Assembly: GCA_035610365.1 (NCBI GenBank)
Contig: CM069433.1
Location: 133,504,545 to 133,568,544, forward strand
Reading direction: 5' to 3'
Source: Aquatica leii
Lineage: Eukaryota > Arthropoda > Insecta > Coleoptera > Lampyridae
Length of the DNA: 64,000 nucleotides
Position 1 is the first letter of the stretch, and each line of letters opens with the position of its first letter. Below, piece after piece: positions 11,949 to 23,116 of the stretch. A program made the position numbers and the translations under genes. Below the pieces are notes generated by a model. That model saw nothing but the letters and a program-made list of their open reading frames with translations, did not search any database and was not told where the DNA came from.

Positions 11949-12375
11949 TCACAGATTATCGTAATGGTTTAAGACAGATGCGAAACTCTACGTCGGCTTG
12001 TTTGATGTAGGAGGGTCATTATTTTTTGACCTTGAAAAAGACCGCCATGTTTTTGTTGGTGTTATCGCGGAAATTTTAAAATCGTCTATTCTGAACTGTA
12101 CGTATTGAAATGATCTCGTAATCCTATTCGTCTGTTATTATCATGAGATACACTTCCTATTACTCTAAAACTATTTATAAATAATTTAAAAATTGAAGTT
12201 AATAACAAACTTCTTGAAAATAAATGAAAAAAGTTTTGCTTGTGTTTTCATGTAAGAGGTTTTCAACAGGTAATAACATCACGATTTTATAAAATATTTT
12301 TTTATTAATTATTACAAATGAGATACATTGATACATTTTTGATTTTTTTCAACTTGACTAAGCAATTCTCTATTT

Positions 12376-14130
12376 TTACAATTTTACAAATTTTAAGGTA
12401 CTAAAAATCCGAAACCTTATAAATAAGTTAATTAAATAATCCATAGGAAAATCAATACATGAATGTACAAATATAATCTTTTTCATCAAGAGGCGTAAGT
12501 TATGCCCTACTTGCTTAGTACATATATTAGTAAAATTAGAAATAAAAATGTCCTCTAATTGGTGTATAAAGTCATAAAAAGAACAATCTGGAACTTTTAA
12601 ATTCCCAAATGCTGCTCCTTTTTGTCCTTCATAACTTTTAAAATGCACATACAAAAATTCGGAATCTAATTTTTTCTGCTTATAAGCAAAGGCTAGGCAA
12701 GTCATACAATTGTGTTGTTTTAAGCATTTGTGCAAATATCCACTCACATAAACTAAAGCATTTTGCCGATAAATATCTAAATTCCGATAATCTGAATCGG
12801 GTACATTAATTTGAAAATTTTCATGTGGAATTTGTATTTGCTGAACTACTTCAAAATTGTAGAATTCCCTACCGACCTTATTTAGTATTTCATCGAAATC
12901 ATCAATACAATTTGCCCCATCTGCATGACAAAAAAAATTTAAACAAAACAATTTTTTGAAAGCCCTTTGAAATTGAATTGGTGTAGGGTTTCGTGCGTTC
13001 CCACATTGTTGTCTGACGGCACCAAAAAAATTTTCCAGGCAGTCCTGATTCAAACGCCTTGTAAACAGGGTACGTTTCCCTAAATGTTCCCACATATTTA
13101 AGATTGACGATATTGTGATTTGCCAACACAATAAACTTTTAATTTGTTTAGTAACATTTTTACCTGATTTACTAACAACCTGTATGGTTTTAAATAGATT
13201 AAGTATTTCTTCCAAGAATTCCAATTGGTAAGGTTCACCTTTAAATGGACGATTGTACAATTTAGAAGATTCGAATGATGAAGAATTTACCATATCAAAC
13301 AACTTATCCATTTTTTCTATAAAGGTTATTGTGCCCAAGGATGCTGCTGGCAATGCACCAAATGACATATGAGTACTTAAAGCAGCCGCTACTGTAGAGC
13401 TTAAAGCCTGTACTGCATATTTCACCCTCATTTTGTCAAAATTATTGGGATCCATATGTTTATTAGTTAGTTTTGGGGCTAGCCTAAGGGGTAAAGTTTT
13501 GTCATGATCATAAAATTTTTGGATATGGGATTTATCTGTTAAATAATCGTTAAATTTAAAATGATGTTTAAAAAAATTATTGCGTGTTGCTTTCATTAAA
13601 TGAGGTGGATCGAAAATGTAAAAAATCTTTTCATTGTTTATAATAAAATAAGGACGATCGGGAGTTATTCCTATGTCACTTGCAAATTTATAAAAGTTTG
13701 ATCCCAAATCTGAAATAATTGCTCTAACTTTACAATAATTATTCTGTAATAACGAAATCGTATTGATTATTAAATTATTCATTTCGTTTTGTCCACAGGT
13801 TGAAACAAAAATGTACCCTATTTGCTGTTTCCATTTTGAAAAAATACCTCTTACCATCAGCGTGAGAGCGAATTGAGCTGGTGTGGGCAATTTAGAATTG
13901 TTTGTTTCATGAAACCCAACGAGTTCATCATCTTTAATTTTATAAAATAAGTTGCTTTTCAGTGATATTTCGTCAATGCATAAAACGCATTCTCTTGCCT
14001 CGTCTGAAAAGTTCTTCATTTTGGCACCAATGACTTTAAAAATGAATTCATTACAACCTGATTTTATACACCAATTAGCAGTAACATTTTGTAAGGTACG
14101 CTTACTTGGGAGACATAACATTGTTTGCAA
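12376..14130 (-). CDS. P-element/THAP9-type transposase, main body
   Basis: One open frame of 584 codons covers nearly the whole P-type catalytic region. Visible parts: first aspartate in CVLCIDEISLKSNLF (about residue 52), second acidic block IISDLGSNFYKFASDIG, the DPPHLMKATRNN block, YDHDKTLPLRLAPKLT and a P-type RNase-H insertion region. The C-terminal block RLNQDCLENFFGAVRQ holds the catalytic Glu, followed by YVSGYLHKC..HNC. P transposases bind GTP and carry out cut-and-paste excision in the nucleus. The amino end continues upstream on the minus strand (14166-15011), but one base is out of frame near 14175-14180, so this copy probably does not make full-length protein unless an intron hides it. 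It is much better preserved than the copy at 760-2835. Confidence 0.85.
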   Translation of the reverse strand: MQTMLCLPSKRTLQNVTANWCIKSGCNEFIFKVIGAKMKNFSDEARECVLCIDEISLKSNLFYKIKDDELVGFHETNNSKLPTPAQFALTLMVRGIFSKWKQQIGYIFVSTCGQNEMNNLIINTISLLQNNYCKVRAIISDLGSNFYKFASDIGITPDRPYFIINNEKIFYIFDPPHLMKATRNNFFKHHFKFNDYLTDKSHIQKFYDHDKTLPLRLAPKLTNKHMDPNNFDKMRVKYAVQALSSTVAAALSTHMSFGALPAASLGTITFIEKMDKLFDMVNSSSFESSKLYNRPFKGEPYQLEFLEEILNLFKTIQVVSKSGKNVTKQIKSLLCWQITISSILNMWEHLGKRTLFTRRLNQDCLENFFGAVRQQCGNARNPTPIQFQRAFKKLFCLNFFCHADGANCIDDFDEILNKVGREFYNFEVVQQIQIPHENFQINVPDSDYRNLDIYRQNALVYVSGYLHKCLKQHNCMTCLAFAYKQKKLDSEFLYVHFKSYEGQKGAAFGNLKVPDCSFYDFIHQLEDIFISNFTNICTKQVGHNLRLLMKKIIFVHSCIDFPMDYLINLFIRFRIFSTLKFVKL

Positions 14131-14165
14131 GTATTTATAAACTTTCGGCCCTAAGAAATAAATAT

Positions 14166-14567
14166 TTAAAGCAATTTGCTTAAAATCCTATGCCCCTTAG
14201 AAGATCTGCCTATTAGAGATATTTGCTCATTTAAAATCTCAGCTAATGGCTTAGGAAAATACTTATAGCATAATTTTCTAAGTTGCTCAAGCTCCAAAGC
14301 TTTATCTTTGTCTTTCTCAACATTAGCATCCGTTGCTTTACTTAATTGTTTTCTTAGGGTTTTTATCTTAGATCGCATTTTGTTCTTTCGAGGTGTATTT
14401 ATAGATAAAAGTTGACTTGTTTGAGTTCCAGCACATAAAACATGTGGTGGTGATGTTGGAATTTCAACACATGAGACACTTGGTGGTGATGTTGACAGAA
14501 CAGGTTCTACCGCAAATGAGGAAGTCGACAATGGTTGACAATCACCTAAATAAAGTAAGCACTGCAT
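14166..14567 (-). CDS. P transposase linker/coiled-coil segment
   Basis: It lies between the THAP exon and the catalytic body on the same strand. The first half is Ser/Thr/Pro-rich; the second (KMRSKIKTLRKQLSK..., about residues 60-110) is a charged heptad-like helix, where P transposases have their leucine-zipper dimerisation region. It ends GHRILSKLL. The homologous continuation, DFKQIALNIYFLGPK, is in the next frame, so a one-base slip near 14175-14180 separates it from the main body. The start shown is only the first ATG; the true exon probably begins at an AG acceptor just upstream near 14545. Confidence 0.6.
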   Translation of the reverse strand: MQCLLYLGDCQPLSTSSFAVEPVLSTSPPSVSCVEIPTSPPHVLCAGTQTSQLLSINTPRKNKMRSKIKTLRKQLSKATDANVEKDKDKALELEQLRKLCYKYFPKPLAEILNEQISLIGRSSKGHRILSKLL

Positions 14568-14826
14568 TATTTACATTACTAATATGTCATAAATATTACC
14601 TGAAGAAATTACTTGAACACTTATAATGTTTATTTTGGGTTTAGGTACATCTAGCTGTACTACCTGCAACTCTGTCAGTGGCATATCTAAAAATTATTTA
14701 AAATTACATTATAATACAAATAAAGTTATTTAGTTTAATAAACTTCTTGTTTGATAACTTCTAATTGTTGACTAATTATCGAGTTGTTTCATACTCATAA
14801 TCAATTTATCGAAAACAGTTACTCAC

Positions 14827-15011
14827 CTGTCGATTGATTAGCCCTCGGATGTTCTGGTAATAGCAATGTTGGTACAGCATTTCGTTTCAGTCGGTTCTTT
14901 AAACCGTTTAAATACATAACATCTTCAAAATGTAAGTTACAAACTTTAAAGTGGTTTCCACAATCCACATCAAGATCCATTCTTCCGATTTGTTTCAACC
15001 ATAATTTACGT
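14827..15011 (-). CDS. THAP domain exon 2 of P transposase
   Basis: On the minus strand the exon follows a good acceptor (cttacttgtag) and ends at a good donor (gtgagt). It encodes RKLWLKQIGR with the invariant THAP tryptophan, VCNLHFED with the last Cys-His zinc pair, and LKNRLKRNAVPTLLLP closing the domain. Exon 1, which would hold the first two cysteines, is absent; the foldback element begins about 60 bp upstream. Compare 760-865 and 1139-1376 for the complete two-exon arrangement. Confidence 0.75.
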
Positions 15012-15116
15012 CTACAAGTAAGATATAAGAAGAAAACGTTGTAAATGCGCAAGTTTTAGTTTACCTCTCAGAATGTCTTCCGGGTTTGGGCCGTGTCATA
15101 GTTGCAACCGAAGCTG

Positions 15117-15155
15117 CCAACGTTTCGCCCACTTTCGTAAGGGGCTTCATCAGGG
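15117..15155 (-). ncRNA. Hammerhead-like core, left foldback arm
   Basis: On the minus strand: ctgatga, stem gcccc with gggc, then gaaacgtt. This is the CUGAUGA / stem II / GAAAC arrangement of hammerhead ribozymes. A downstream gcagc-ttcg-gttgc hairpin could act as stem III, but the bases after it do not give a canonical GUH cleavage triplet. It may be a structural descendant of such a ribozyme. The same motif is in the right arm. Confidence 0.35.
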
Positions 15156-15732
15156 CGTGAGAAAATCGCAAAACTCAAACAAGCGATCGAAATCTAACTA
15201 AGAACTTCTCAAAAGTTAGGTTATCCACTTGTAAAACAAGCCATAACCTAAACTATGAAAAGGTAAGAAAGAAAACGATAACCTGAAAAAGCAAACGAAA
15301 ATCTAACAAAGAACCACTACCGAGTTAGGTAATCAACTTGTGAACCAAGCCAGATTCTAAACTCCGTAGAAGTGACTTAAGAAGAAATAGAAATCATCAA
15401 ACACCCCAATAACTTCAATCGCGATCATGGTTTCGAACTATCCCCTCTTTGGTTCCCGGTTATTAGTCATTTATCAAAAACACGCCCCCTAGCAACCGTA
15501 ACCCAATCAGGGTCGAGCTCAACCATCCGTGACGATCCTTTTCCTTTAAATACGGAGACTATTTCTTCTTAAGTCACTTCTACGGAGTTTAGAATCTGGC
15601 TTGGTTCACAAGTTGATTACCTAACTCGGTAGTGGTTCTTTGTTAGATTTTCGTTTGCTTTTTCAGGTTATCGTTTTCTTTCTTACCTTTTCATAGTTTA
15701 GGTTATGGCTTGTTTTACAAGTGGATAACCTA

Positions 15733-17547
15733 TGTTACAATATTTATTGTGATCTAATGGGGAAAGGTGGAGAAAGAAACAAGGAATGAAGAACAGTATC
15801 ACTTCAGAGTAATTAACCAGATGTTATCGCTTACCTGTTTGGCTAGCCTCGCCGCAGGTGGTCGTCGGGTTAAAGAAAATCATAAGATACTCAATTAGTT
15901 CCGGTAAGCTGAATGCCCAAGTGCGCCACCTTCTCTCGAACTGTTATCCGCAGAAATTATGGTCTAGGGAAGAGAAAAGGAAAGCCTAGACCCGAAGTCT
16001 CCCCAAAAGAAAACATATGTAGTATTCACAATAACCATTTATTAAAAAAATGATTCACCATCTCCTTCCGAACGGAAGAAACACAAACTGCGACGGTTAC
16101 GCCACTGGTAAACTCCTGACAATTATTTATATAACCCCACAGAGAAAAAGATTATTAAGCACAAATATCAATTACAAGTACATATATATAAGTCACAACA
16201 ATAGAGTTTGGAAGCCACCGAAGCTAAGACCGCTTACGTAGCTAATAATTACCGCGGCTACGGTAGCGATGATTTAATAGATAAACGCGTTCCCGCTAAT
16301 TAACGTACCGTCTGGGGGACAGCTTGATCAAGCGTCATAGGACCGGTAAATAATAATAATCAAGTTAATATAGAGAGACGGGTAACTCCCAAAATTCTAC
16401 CTTTGATAAAATTTAATGATTACTGTAAGTGAATGAGAAGTTATCATAAATAATTGTAATGACTTGACCATTACACAGTTAAAGTATTGAATGAAATTAT
16501 TATACAAAAAAAATTATGAATTACAATAAAGTTTGACGTTAGGTGATTTTAACATTTGAAAGAATTATTGTACAAAAAATTATGAATTACAATAAAGTTT
16601 GACGTTAGGTGATATTAACATTACTCCGACAAGTTATAAAGACACGTGCACCGTAAGCTGATAAGATAGTTTTATACAATTTTAATTTTTCCTTCCCGCC
16701 GGTAATTAACTTAAATAAGAAACAATTACACTCGACGTCGTCTCCCACTTCCGAAATCAGTTATATATATATTTATACGAGGATCAATCTTAGTTGAAAT
16801 ATATGATAAAATGGCGACACGAACACGATCTTGCGTTTCCTCATGCACGCATCGCGGCCGCTGCTAAACGAAGGCTACAGCGTCCGGTCGAAATAAGGTC
16901 GACAGCGAGACTCCCGCGACTCCAATATAAAGGTGTCATAAATACCTCGAGTATCGTAGTAGTTCTCCTTACTTTGTCGAACATCCGAACTGGTTTAGCG
17001 CGTTCACCATTTCCCTCAGATTATAGATAAAAGTACACGCAGATATACCTCAGAACGACAGACGAAGACGTCAGAAGCGAAGATCGAGTATCCAGTATCC
17101 ACTTTAATATCAACCGCAACGTAACAAGGACAGAAAAAGACCCAAAGAAAGAAGCTAAAAATTGTGAAGATTAGTTGGTTGGCCTCCATTACTAATACGT
17201 GTAAGAATACTAACCCACTTTATGTGTCTGGCCGTCCACAAGACATCGTGCCGATTTTTTTTGCACCGGAGGTTCAATCGGATTTATTTCCAAAAGGCTA
17301 AAATAAACGTCGGTGTAGAAGATGTTACCAGATGAAAAGAAATTCCATTTATCTCACCTTTCCGATGTTCCCCCTGTTGTAAACCGATCTACAAACAGCA
17401 TAAAAATGAATATAATTCGTCGACGACTAACAACTTTCGCGCCTCCGTAGGCGTGATTTCGAACTACGGTTCGAGGCCAAAGATGTTACTGTTAGTTGCC
17501 TAACTCTCAGGCGGATTTTGACTCGCAGTAGAAATTTACACGTTACA
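15733..17547 (-). repeat. LTR of gypsy-like element (3' in element sense)
   Basis: 1815 bp, longer than its partner (1735 bp). It contains a tandem duplication of about 66 bp around 16490-16620, each unit including gaattacaataaagtttgac. The same duplication is in the other LTR. Confidence 0.85.
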
Positions 17548-19490
17548 AATTCCCCCCTAGCAAGAAGTGAGACCCACGGTCGAAATCAAATCCGAACGCA
17601 GCCGTAAAGAACTTAGAGTGGAACTTGCCATGAAGTTCGTTACCAACTAACCGCACATTGAAAACCACAAACCCAACCCAGGAACCAAAAACCACAGAAA
17701 CCCAACCCGATAGATGAAGGAACAGAACCTTTCGAAGTTCCCTAAGATCAATCAAACCTAACTTGGACTAGAGACGCATACAGCAAAATGATACTGCCTG
17801 AGCAACCAAACTCCAAAGAACTTAGAAGGCCAATATCACGAAACTAACGTGCTCGTTAAAGCCACCAAATAGTGATTCCGGGTACGAATAAAGAACGAGA
17901 CGTTATTCCAAGTACGGAGCGACGATCCAAGACAACTAAGAGAAAAAAGAAGAGGAGAAAAAGACGGAAGTTTAGACTAGCGTCAAGGACCCAAAAGCCC
18001 TAAAGTCACAATGAAATCCCAACCCCAATCATTAGCAAAACCTTGGAAGAAAAAATTCCCCACTTAAGCAACCCCAAGGACAAAAGCCCAGTATTAGCAA
18101 TCCTAAGAGAAGGAAAGAAAGAAGTAGAACGAAGAAGTCATGATTATCTGTTGCTAATCGAACACTAGTAGATTATCAATCGCTGTGCTAGACTGTCACA
18201 ATGAGACGTAGAAACCGATTAACGGAATAGAGTACTCCCAGAAAAACCAAAGCATAAGTGGCAGAAGAGATACCCTAAGAATGACTACACACGTCCAAAG
18301 AAACCGACCAGGCGGGCGTACATACAGTACAGAAAAGCGGAGTGATAGTCTGCCTCAAGTTTCAGACCTACTCAACAACCAAATAATCCACTAAACCCAA
18401 TCCAACAGCAGAAAGGAAACTTAGAAGGAAAGAAGAAGCATAGTTGCAGTGAACACCCAAGAGAAAAAGAAAGTAAGAAAGACGGACAGGAAGACAGAAG
18501 GAGAAAAGAGAGTACATGATGTTATTGTACGGCTCGACTACCTCTCCCTAGGTAGTCGACCCAAAATGACCCAGCCTACTGCCAACCAAACCCGAAAGGC
18601 GAACCTTTAGGAGAAAGAAGAAAGAAGGAAGATATGGCAGGTAGGTGATACGTAATCAAGAAGAAAAAAATGAGAAGTAAGAAATACAAGAAAGGAAGAA
18701 AAGAGACAGACGGAGATAGATAAGACTCGATGTAAGTGTCTGATTCGTTCTTCTCTCCGTAGAAGAAACGAAAGGGAGTGACCAGCCCTTCAATGCCCAA
18801 CCAACCACCCGATAGGCGAACCATAAGGGGAATCCAAAAGAAAGAATAATGGTTGGCACAAAGAAAAGATAGATAGACCCAAGAAGAAAAAAATAAAAAG
18901 TAGAAAAGATAAGAGATAGAGAAAGACGGAGAAAGCTAAGGCTTGATGTAACTGCCTGATTCATTCTTCACCCCGTAGAAGAATGAAAAGAGAGACCACC
19001 CTACGGTGCCCAACCAACCACCCGATAAAAAGAGAGGAGAAAAGAAGAGAAAAGATATCGTAGTTAGTCATAACCGAATGTGTCCCAAATGCTGTCCCCA
19101 AAGTGAAAAGTTTATTTCCAGACTTTTATGCCGACAAGCGGAATAGGAAATCCCAAAAAAATCAAAATTTTAACAGTAAAGCAGAGAATCCTATAAGTGA
19201 CATACCAATCCAAAAAAATGCCGACGAAGCGGGTACAACTATATACAATACGGAAGGGTAGTCTGTCCCGAAATAAGATGGTAAAGAAAGAAAACCAAAA
19301 GAAAATTGTGAAGCAACTTAATCCAAAGAACAGCAAATCAGTGGCAGCAAATTGGAAGAAGGCAAATGGATAGCATCCGAGTTACTATAACCAAAATACC
19401 AACAAGATAATTAAAAGAGTACAATCAAAAGTCCACATACACAAGCCAAACTAATAGCTAAAGTCAACAATCCAGAGTCAACAAGCGTTG
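17548..19490 (-). other. Non-coding interior of gypsy-like element
   Basis: About 1.9 kb, strongly purine-biased on the plus strand, without a supported gene. A degenerate motif of the form ccaaccacccgataggcgaa recurs near 18590, 18800 and 19010, suggesting old internal duplications. Confidence 0.5.
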
Positions 19491-20843
19491 TTAGAATTTA
19501 CGACGCTTGCGACGCCGATGAAAGAAAAGCGAACGATCAAGAGTAAGAAACGTCGATGCATCAGCAGAAGAAACCAAAGAACTCGATGGCAAAGAGAAAG
19601 ATGCAGCTTTTACCTCTTGAGCAGGTGTAGTATCTTCATGTCGATGGGTAGAAAACCTATTAGCAACCCTATTGTTAGAACGCTTCATAGTACTTGGCAA
19701 TAAGCGAGAGTGTGATCCCATAGTATTGTTTTGTCGCGAGTTACAACAGCAAGACCGTATGTATTCAGCAACTTTAGACCTCATATGCGGCCAGTAGAAG
19801 TGCGAACGAAGACCGTCCAACGTACTTTTAACACTACGATGGTCACCCTTAGATGGAAGATGGTGATCAGAGATTAGCTGTTTGCGTTGATCTGATGGAA
19901 CAACTAATTTCCATACACAAGGATCAGATCGAGAGATACGTACACGTTTACACAACAGATTTTCCACAATACACCAACGAGAGTAACGTCGCGGAAACGT
20001 AGAAGCTTTAGCAATTAGACCTAGATACCAAGGATCGGTAGTAGGACGAATAAACCTAGCAACCGAAGAAAAATTTGGTGGAAGCGAAGCTAAAGAACGA
20101 ACATGTCGTAAAGCTTTCTCAGCTTTAGGACCACAGTGAACACAAGTAGTAGCAAAAGAAGGAACCGACGAAGTTGGAAGAGAACCAGCGACAGCCTTAG
20201 TCGAAGATATAGAGGCAGCAGTTTTGTTCGTATAACCCAAAGGTGGTTCTAGAAGTCGATCATTTTCTTTAAATGTCGAAAAGTCAAAAGAATTATTTGA
20301 GCTAAGATTAGATTCCAAACGTTTGCCTAAGGATATCAATTGTGAAAAAGATGTAATATCGATGAGTGCGAAGTGAGACTGATAAAGCGAAGTCAGATTG
20401 CGACGTATGATTTTCAGTTGTGTCTTCTCCGAGACTGGTTCTAGCAATTGCATAAAAAGATGCCGGATAGTAGCAACATACATTCCAATCGATTCGGTAG
20501 GTTGCATCCTACAGTTCTGAATAGTATATAGTAGACGTTCATCATAGTCCAACGGTAGAAATTCAGTTTTCAAAAGAGTAGCAACATCCTTCCAAGAACG
20601 CAAAGAATAGCGTCGGGCTCTAAATACAAAAAGAGCTTTACCGGACAGTACCTCAGAAGCTGAAAGAAAAAGCTGGTGGTGCGAAACACCGCGAGACATA
20701 CACAATTCGTCGACTCTAGTTAAAAAGTTCATCAGTTCAAAAGGATCTTCACCTGAGAAGTTTACATCCCAATCGGCCAAGTTTATTTCCGCTTCAGAAT
20801 CCGATGAAGTAAGAAATTGAAGTTCGTCTTCTAAAGAATACAT
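19491..20843 (-). CDS. Gag-like protein with integrase-type zinc-binding tail (fossil LTR element)
   Basis: 450 codons. About residues 35-170 resemble the retrotransposon gag capsid fold of Ty3/gypsy elements (FLTRVDELCMSRGVS, SGKALFVFRARR, SWKDVATLLKTEFLP, YDERLL). About residues 300-380 resemble the HHCC zinc-binding region that precedes a gypsy integrase (WKLVVPSDQRKQLI, then HRSVKSTLDGL, then YWPHMRSKVAEYIRSC). No catalytic domain follows. Direct gag-to-integrase adjacency without pol fits a non-autonomous derivative that spreads using another element's enzymes. It is the only long frame in the interior. Confidence 0.7.
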   Translation of the reverse strand: MYSLEDELQFLTSSDSEAEINLADWDVNFSGEDPFELMNFLTRVDELCMSRGVSHHQLFLSASEVLSGKALFVFRARRYSLRSWKDVATLLKTEFLPLDYDERLLYTIQNCRMQPTESIGMYVATIRHLFMQLLEPVSEKTQLKIIRRNLTSLYQSHFALIDITSFSQLISLGKRLESNLSSNNSFDFSTFKENDRLLEPPLGYTNKTAASISSTKAVAGSLPTSSVPSFATTCVHCGPKAEKALRHVRSLASLPPNFSSVARFIRPTTDPWYLGLIAKASTFPRRYSRWCIVENLLCKRVRISRSDPCVWKLVVPSDQRKQLISDHHLPSKGDHRSVKSTLDGLRSHFYWPHMRSKVAEYIRSCCCNSRQNNTMGSHSRLLPSTMKRSNNRVANRFSTHRHEDTTPAQEVKAASFSLPSSSLVSSADASTFLTLDRSLFFHRRRKRRKF

Positions 20844-21273
20844 GGTTCACACGAGATAACACACTAAGATTTTAACACCAAATAATCCTATGAGTAATCG
20901 GTAAGAGTCTAATTAAAATTAACAGCACAAGCGGCTCCCTTAAGCAAAACCTATAGCTAAATACAAAATCCCCAAAACTAAAATTAATTGTAGCAGTCCA
21001 CAAAACGCGAACCCACGTAATAGTATTCGAAACTCTAGCAAAAAGAAAAAAAGATTTCACCCACTAGGTAGAAAAATATAAGTAAGCAACTAATGAGTAA
21101 AACTTCAGAAAAGTATAACTTGAGTTTCTATACTACTAGAAAAAAATAATAATAAGCAGGAAGTAGTAATTAATAAGAAATTTGAGCAAGTAAACAGTAG
21201 CACTTATTCACCGTCAGAATCCGTTCAAGAAGAAAATCGTCGAAAGCCTCACGTTGTAGGTGCCAGAAATATT

Positions 21274-23008
21274 TGTTACAATATTTATTGTGATCTAATG
21301 GGGAAAGGTGGAGAAAGAAACAAGGAATGAAGAACAGTATCACTTCAGAGTAATTAACCAGATGTTATCGCTTACCTGTTTGGCTAGCCTCGCCGCAGGT
21401 GGTCGTCGGGTTAAAGAAAATCATAAGATACTCAATTAGTTCCGGTAAGCTGAATGCCCAAGTGCGCCACCTTCTCTCGAACTGTTATCCGCAGAAATTA
21501 TGGTCTAGGGAAGAGAAAAGGAAAGCCTAGACCCGAAGTCTCCCCAAAAGAAAACATATGTAGTATTCACAATAACCATTTATTAAAAAAATGATTCACC
21601 ATCTCCTTCCGAACGGAAGAAACACAAACTGCGACGGTTACGCCACTGGTAAACTCCTGACAATTATTTATATAACCCCACAGAGAAAAAGATTATTAAG
21701 CACAAATATCAATTACAAGTACATATATATAAGTCACAACAATAGAGTTTGGAAGCCACCGAAGCTAAGACCGCTTACGTAGCTAATAATTACCGCGGCT
21801 ACGGTAGCGATGATTTAATAGATAAACGCGTTCCCGCTAATTAACGTACCGTCTGGGGGACAGCTTGATCAAGCGTCATAGGACCGGTAAATAATAATAA
21901 TCAAGTTAATATAGAGAGACGGGTAACTCCCAAAATTCTACCTTTGATAAAATTTAATGATTACTGTAAGTGAATGAGAAGTTATCATAAATAATTGTAA
22001 TGACTTGACCATTACACAGTTAAAGTATTGAATGAAATTATTATACAAAAAAAATTATGAATTACAATAAAGTTTGATGTTAGGTGATTTTAACATTTGA
22101 AAGAATTATTGTACAAAAAATTATGAATTACAATAAAGTTTGACGTTAGGTGATATTAACATTACTCCGACAAGTTATAAAGACACGTGCACCGTAAGCT
22201 GATAAGATAGTTTTATACAATTTTAATTTTTCCTTCCCGCCGGAAAGGAAATAGTTGAAATATATGATAAAATGGCGACACGAACACGATCTTGCGTTTC
22301 CTCATGCACGCATCGCGGCCGCTGCTAAACGAAGGCTACAGCGTCCGGTCGAAATAAGGTCGACAGCGAGACTCCCGCGACTCCAATATAAAGGTGTCAT
22401 AAATACCTCGAGTATCGTAGTAGTTCTCCTTACTTTGTCGAACATCCGAACTGGTTTAGCGCGTTCACCATTTCCCTCAGATTATAGATAAAAGTACACG
22501 CAGATATACCTCAGAACGACAGACGAAGACGTCAGAAGCGAAGATCGAGTATCCAGCATCCACTTTAATATCAACCGCAACGTAACAAGGACAGAAAAAG
22601 ACCCAAAGAAAGAAGCTAAAAATTGTGAAGATTAGTTGGTTGGCCTCCATTACTAACACGTGTAAGAATACTAACCCACTTTATGTGTCTGGCCGTCCAC
22701 AAGACATCGTGCCGATTTTTTTTTCACCGGAGGTTCAATCGGATTTATTTCCAAAAGGCTAAAATAAACGTCGGTGTAGAAGATGTTACCAGATGAAAAG
22801 AAATTCCATTTATCTCACCTTTCCGATGTTCCCCCTGTTGTAAACCGATCCACAAACAGCATAAAAATGAATATAATTCGTCGACGACTAACAACTTTCG
22901 CGCCTCCGTAGGCGTGATTTCGAACTACGGTTCGAGGCCAAAGATGTTACTGTTAGTTGCCTAACTCTCAGGCGGATTTTGACTCGCAGTAGAAATTTAC
23001 ACGTTACA
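21274..23008 (-). repeat. LTR of gypsy-like element (5' in element sense)
   Basis: 1735 bp. Near-identical to 15733-17547 apart from length and a few substitutions, with the same tgttaca start and gttaca end. Adjacent interior sequence on the minus strand (tggcaccta) is a candidate primer-binding site. Confidence 0.85.
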
Positions 23009-23077
23009 CCTAACTTTTGAGAAGTTCTTAGTTAGATTTCGATCGCTTGTTTGAGTTTTGCGATTTTCTCACGCCCT

Positions 23078-23116
23078 GATGAAGCCCCTTACGAAAGTGG
23101 GCGAAACGTTGGCAGC
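23078..23116 (+). ncRNA. Hammerhead-like core, right foldback arm
   Basis: Mirror image of 15117-15155: ctgatga, stem gccc/gggc around a ttacgaaagt loop, then gaaacgttgg. See the left-arm entry for the limits of this call. Confidence 0.35.

Larger units (their letters stand above)
15733..23008 (-). mobile_element. Ty3/gypsy-like LTR element, non-autonomous, young
   Basis: LTRs at 15733-17547 and 21274-23008 begin tgttaca and end gttaca, flanked by a 4-bp duplication (ccta). The element reads on the minus strand: a purine tract (agggggg) lies next to the 15733-17547 LTR, and a tggcacc primer-site-like stretch about 8 bases inside the 21274-23008 LTR. Over their aligned length the LTRs differ at only about five bases that I can see, so insertion is recent. 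The 3.7-kb interior carries a gag-like frame and an integrase zinc-binding-like stretch; I find no protease, reverse transcriptase or RNase H. It would depend on a partner element. Confidence 0.85.

Noticed and set aside
16050-17030. Short frames in the LTR (63 and 78 codons), repeated at 21591 and 22255
   Set aside because: They repeat only because the LTR is duplicated, and no family resemblance is seen.
18576-18964. Two minus-strand frames rich in Phe, Leu and Ser
   Set aside because: They follow from the purine-rich plus strand inside the gypsy-like element; the residue bias is that of a pyrimidine run and not of a protein.
15390-23008. CRISPR-like or bacterial features
   Set aside because: No spaced direct repeats of that kind; all repeats are transposon ends, LTRs or minisatellite in a eukaryotic context.
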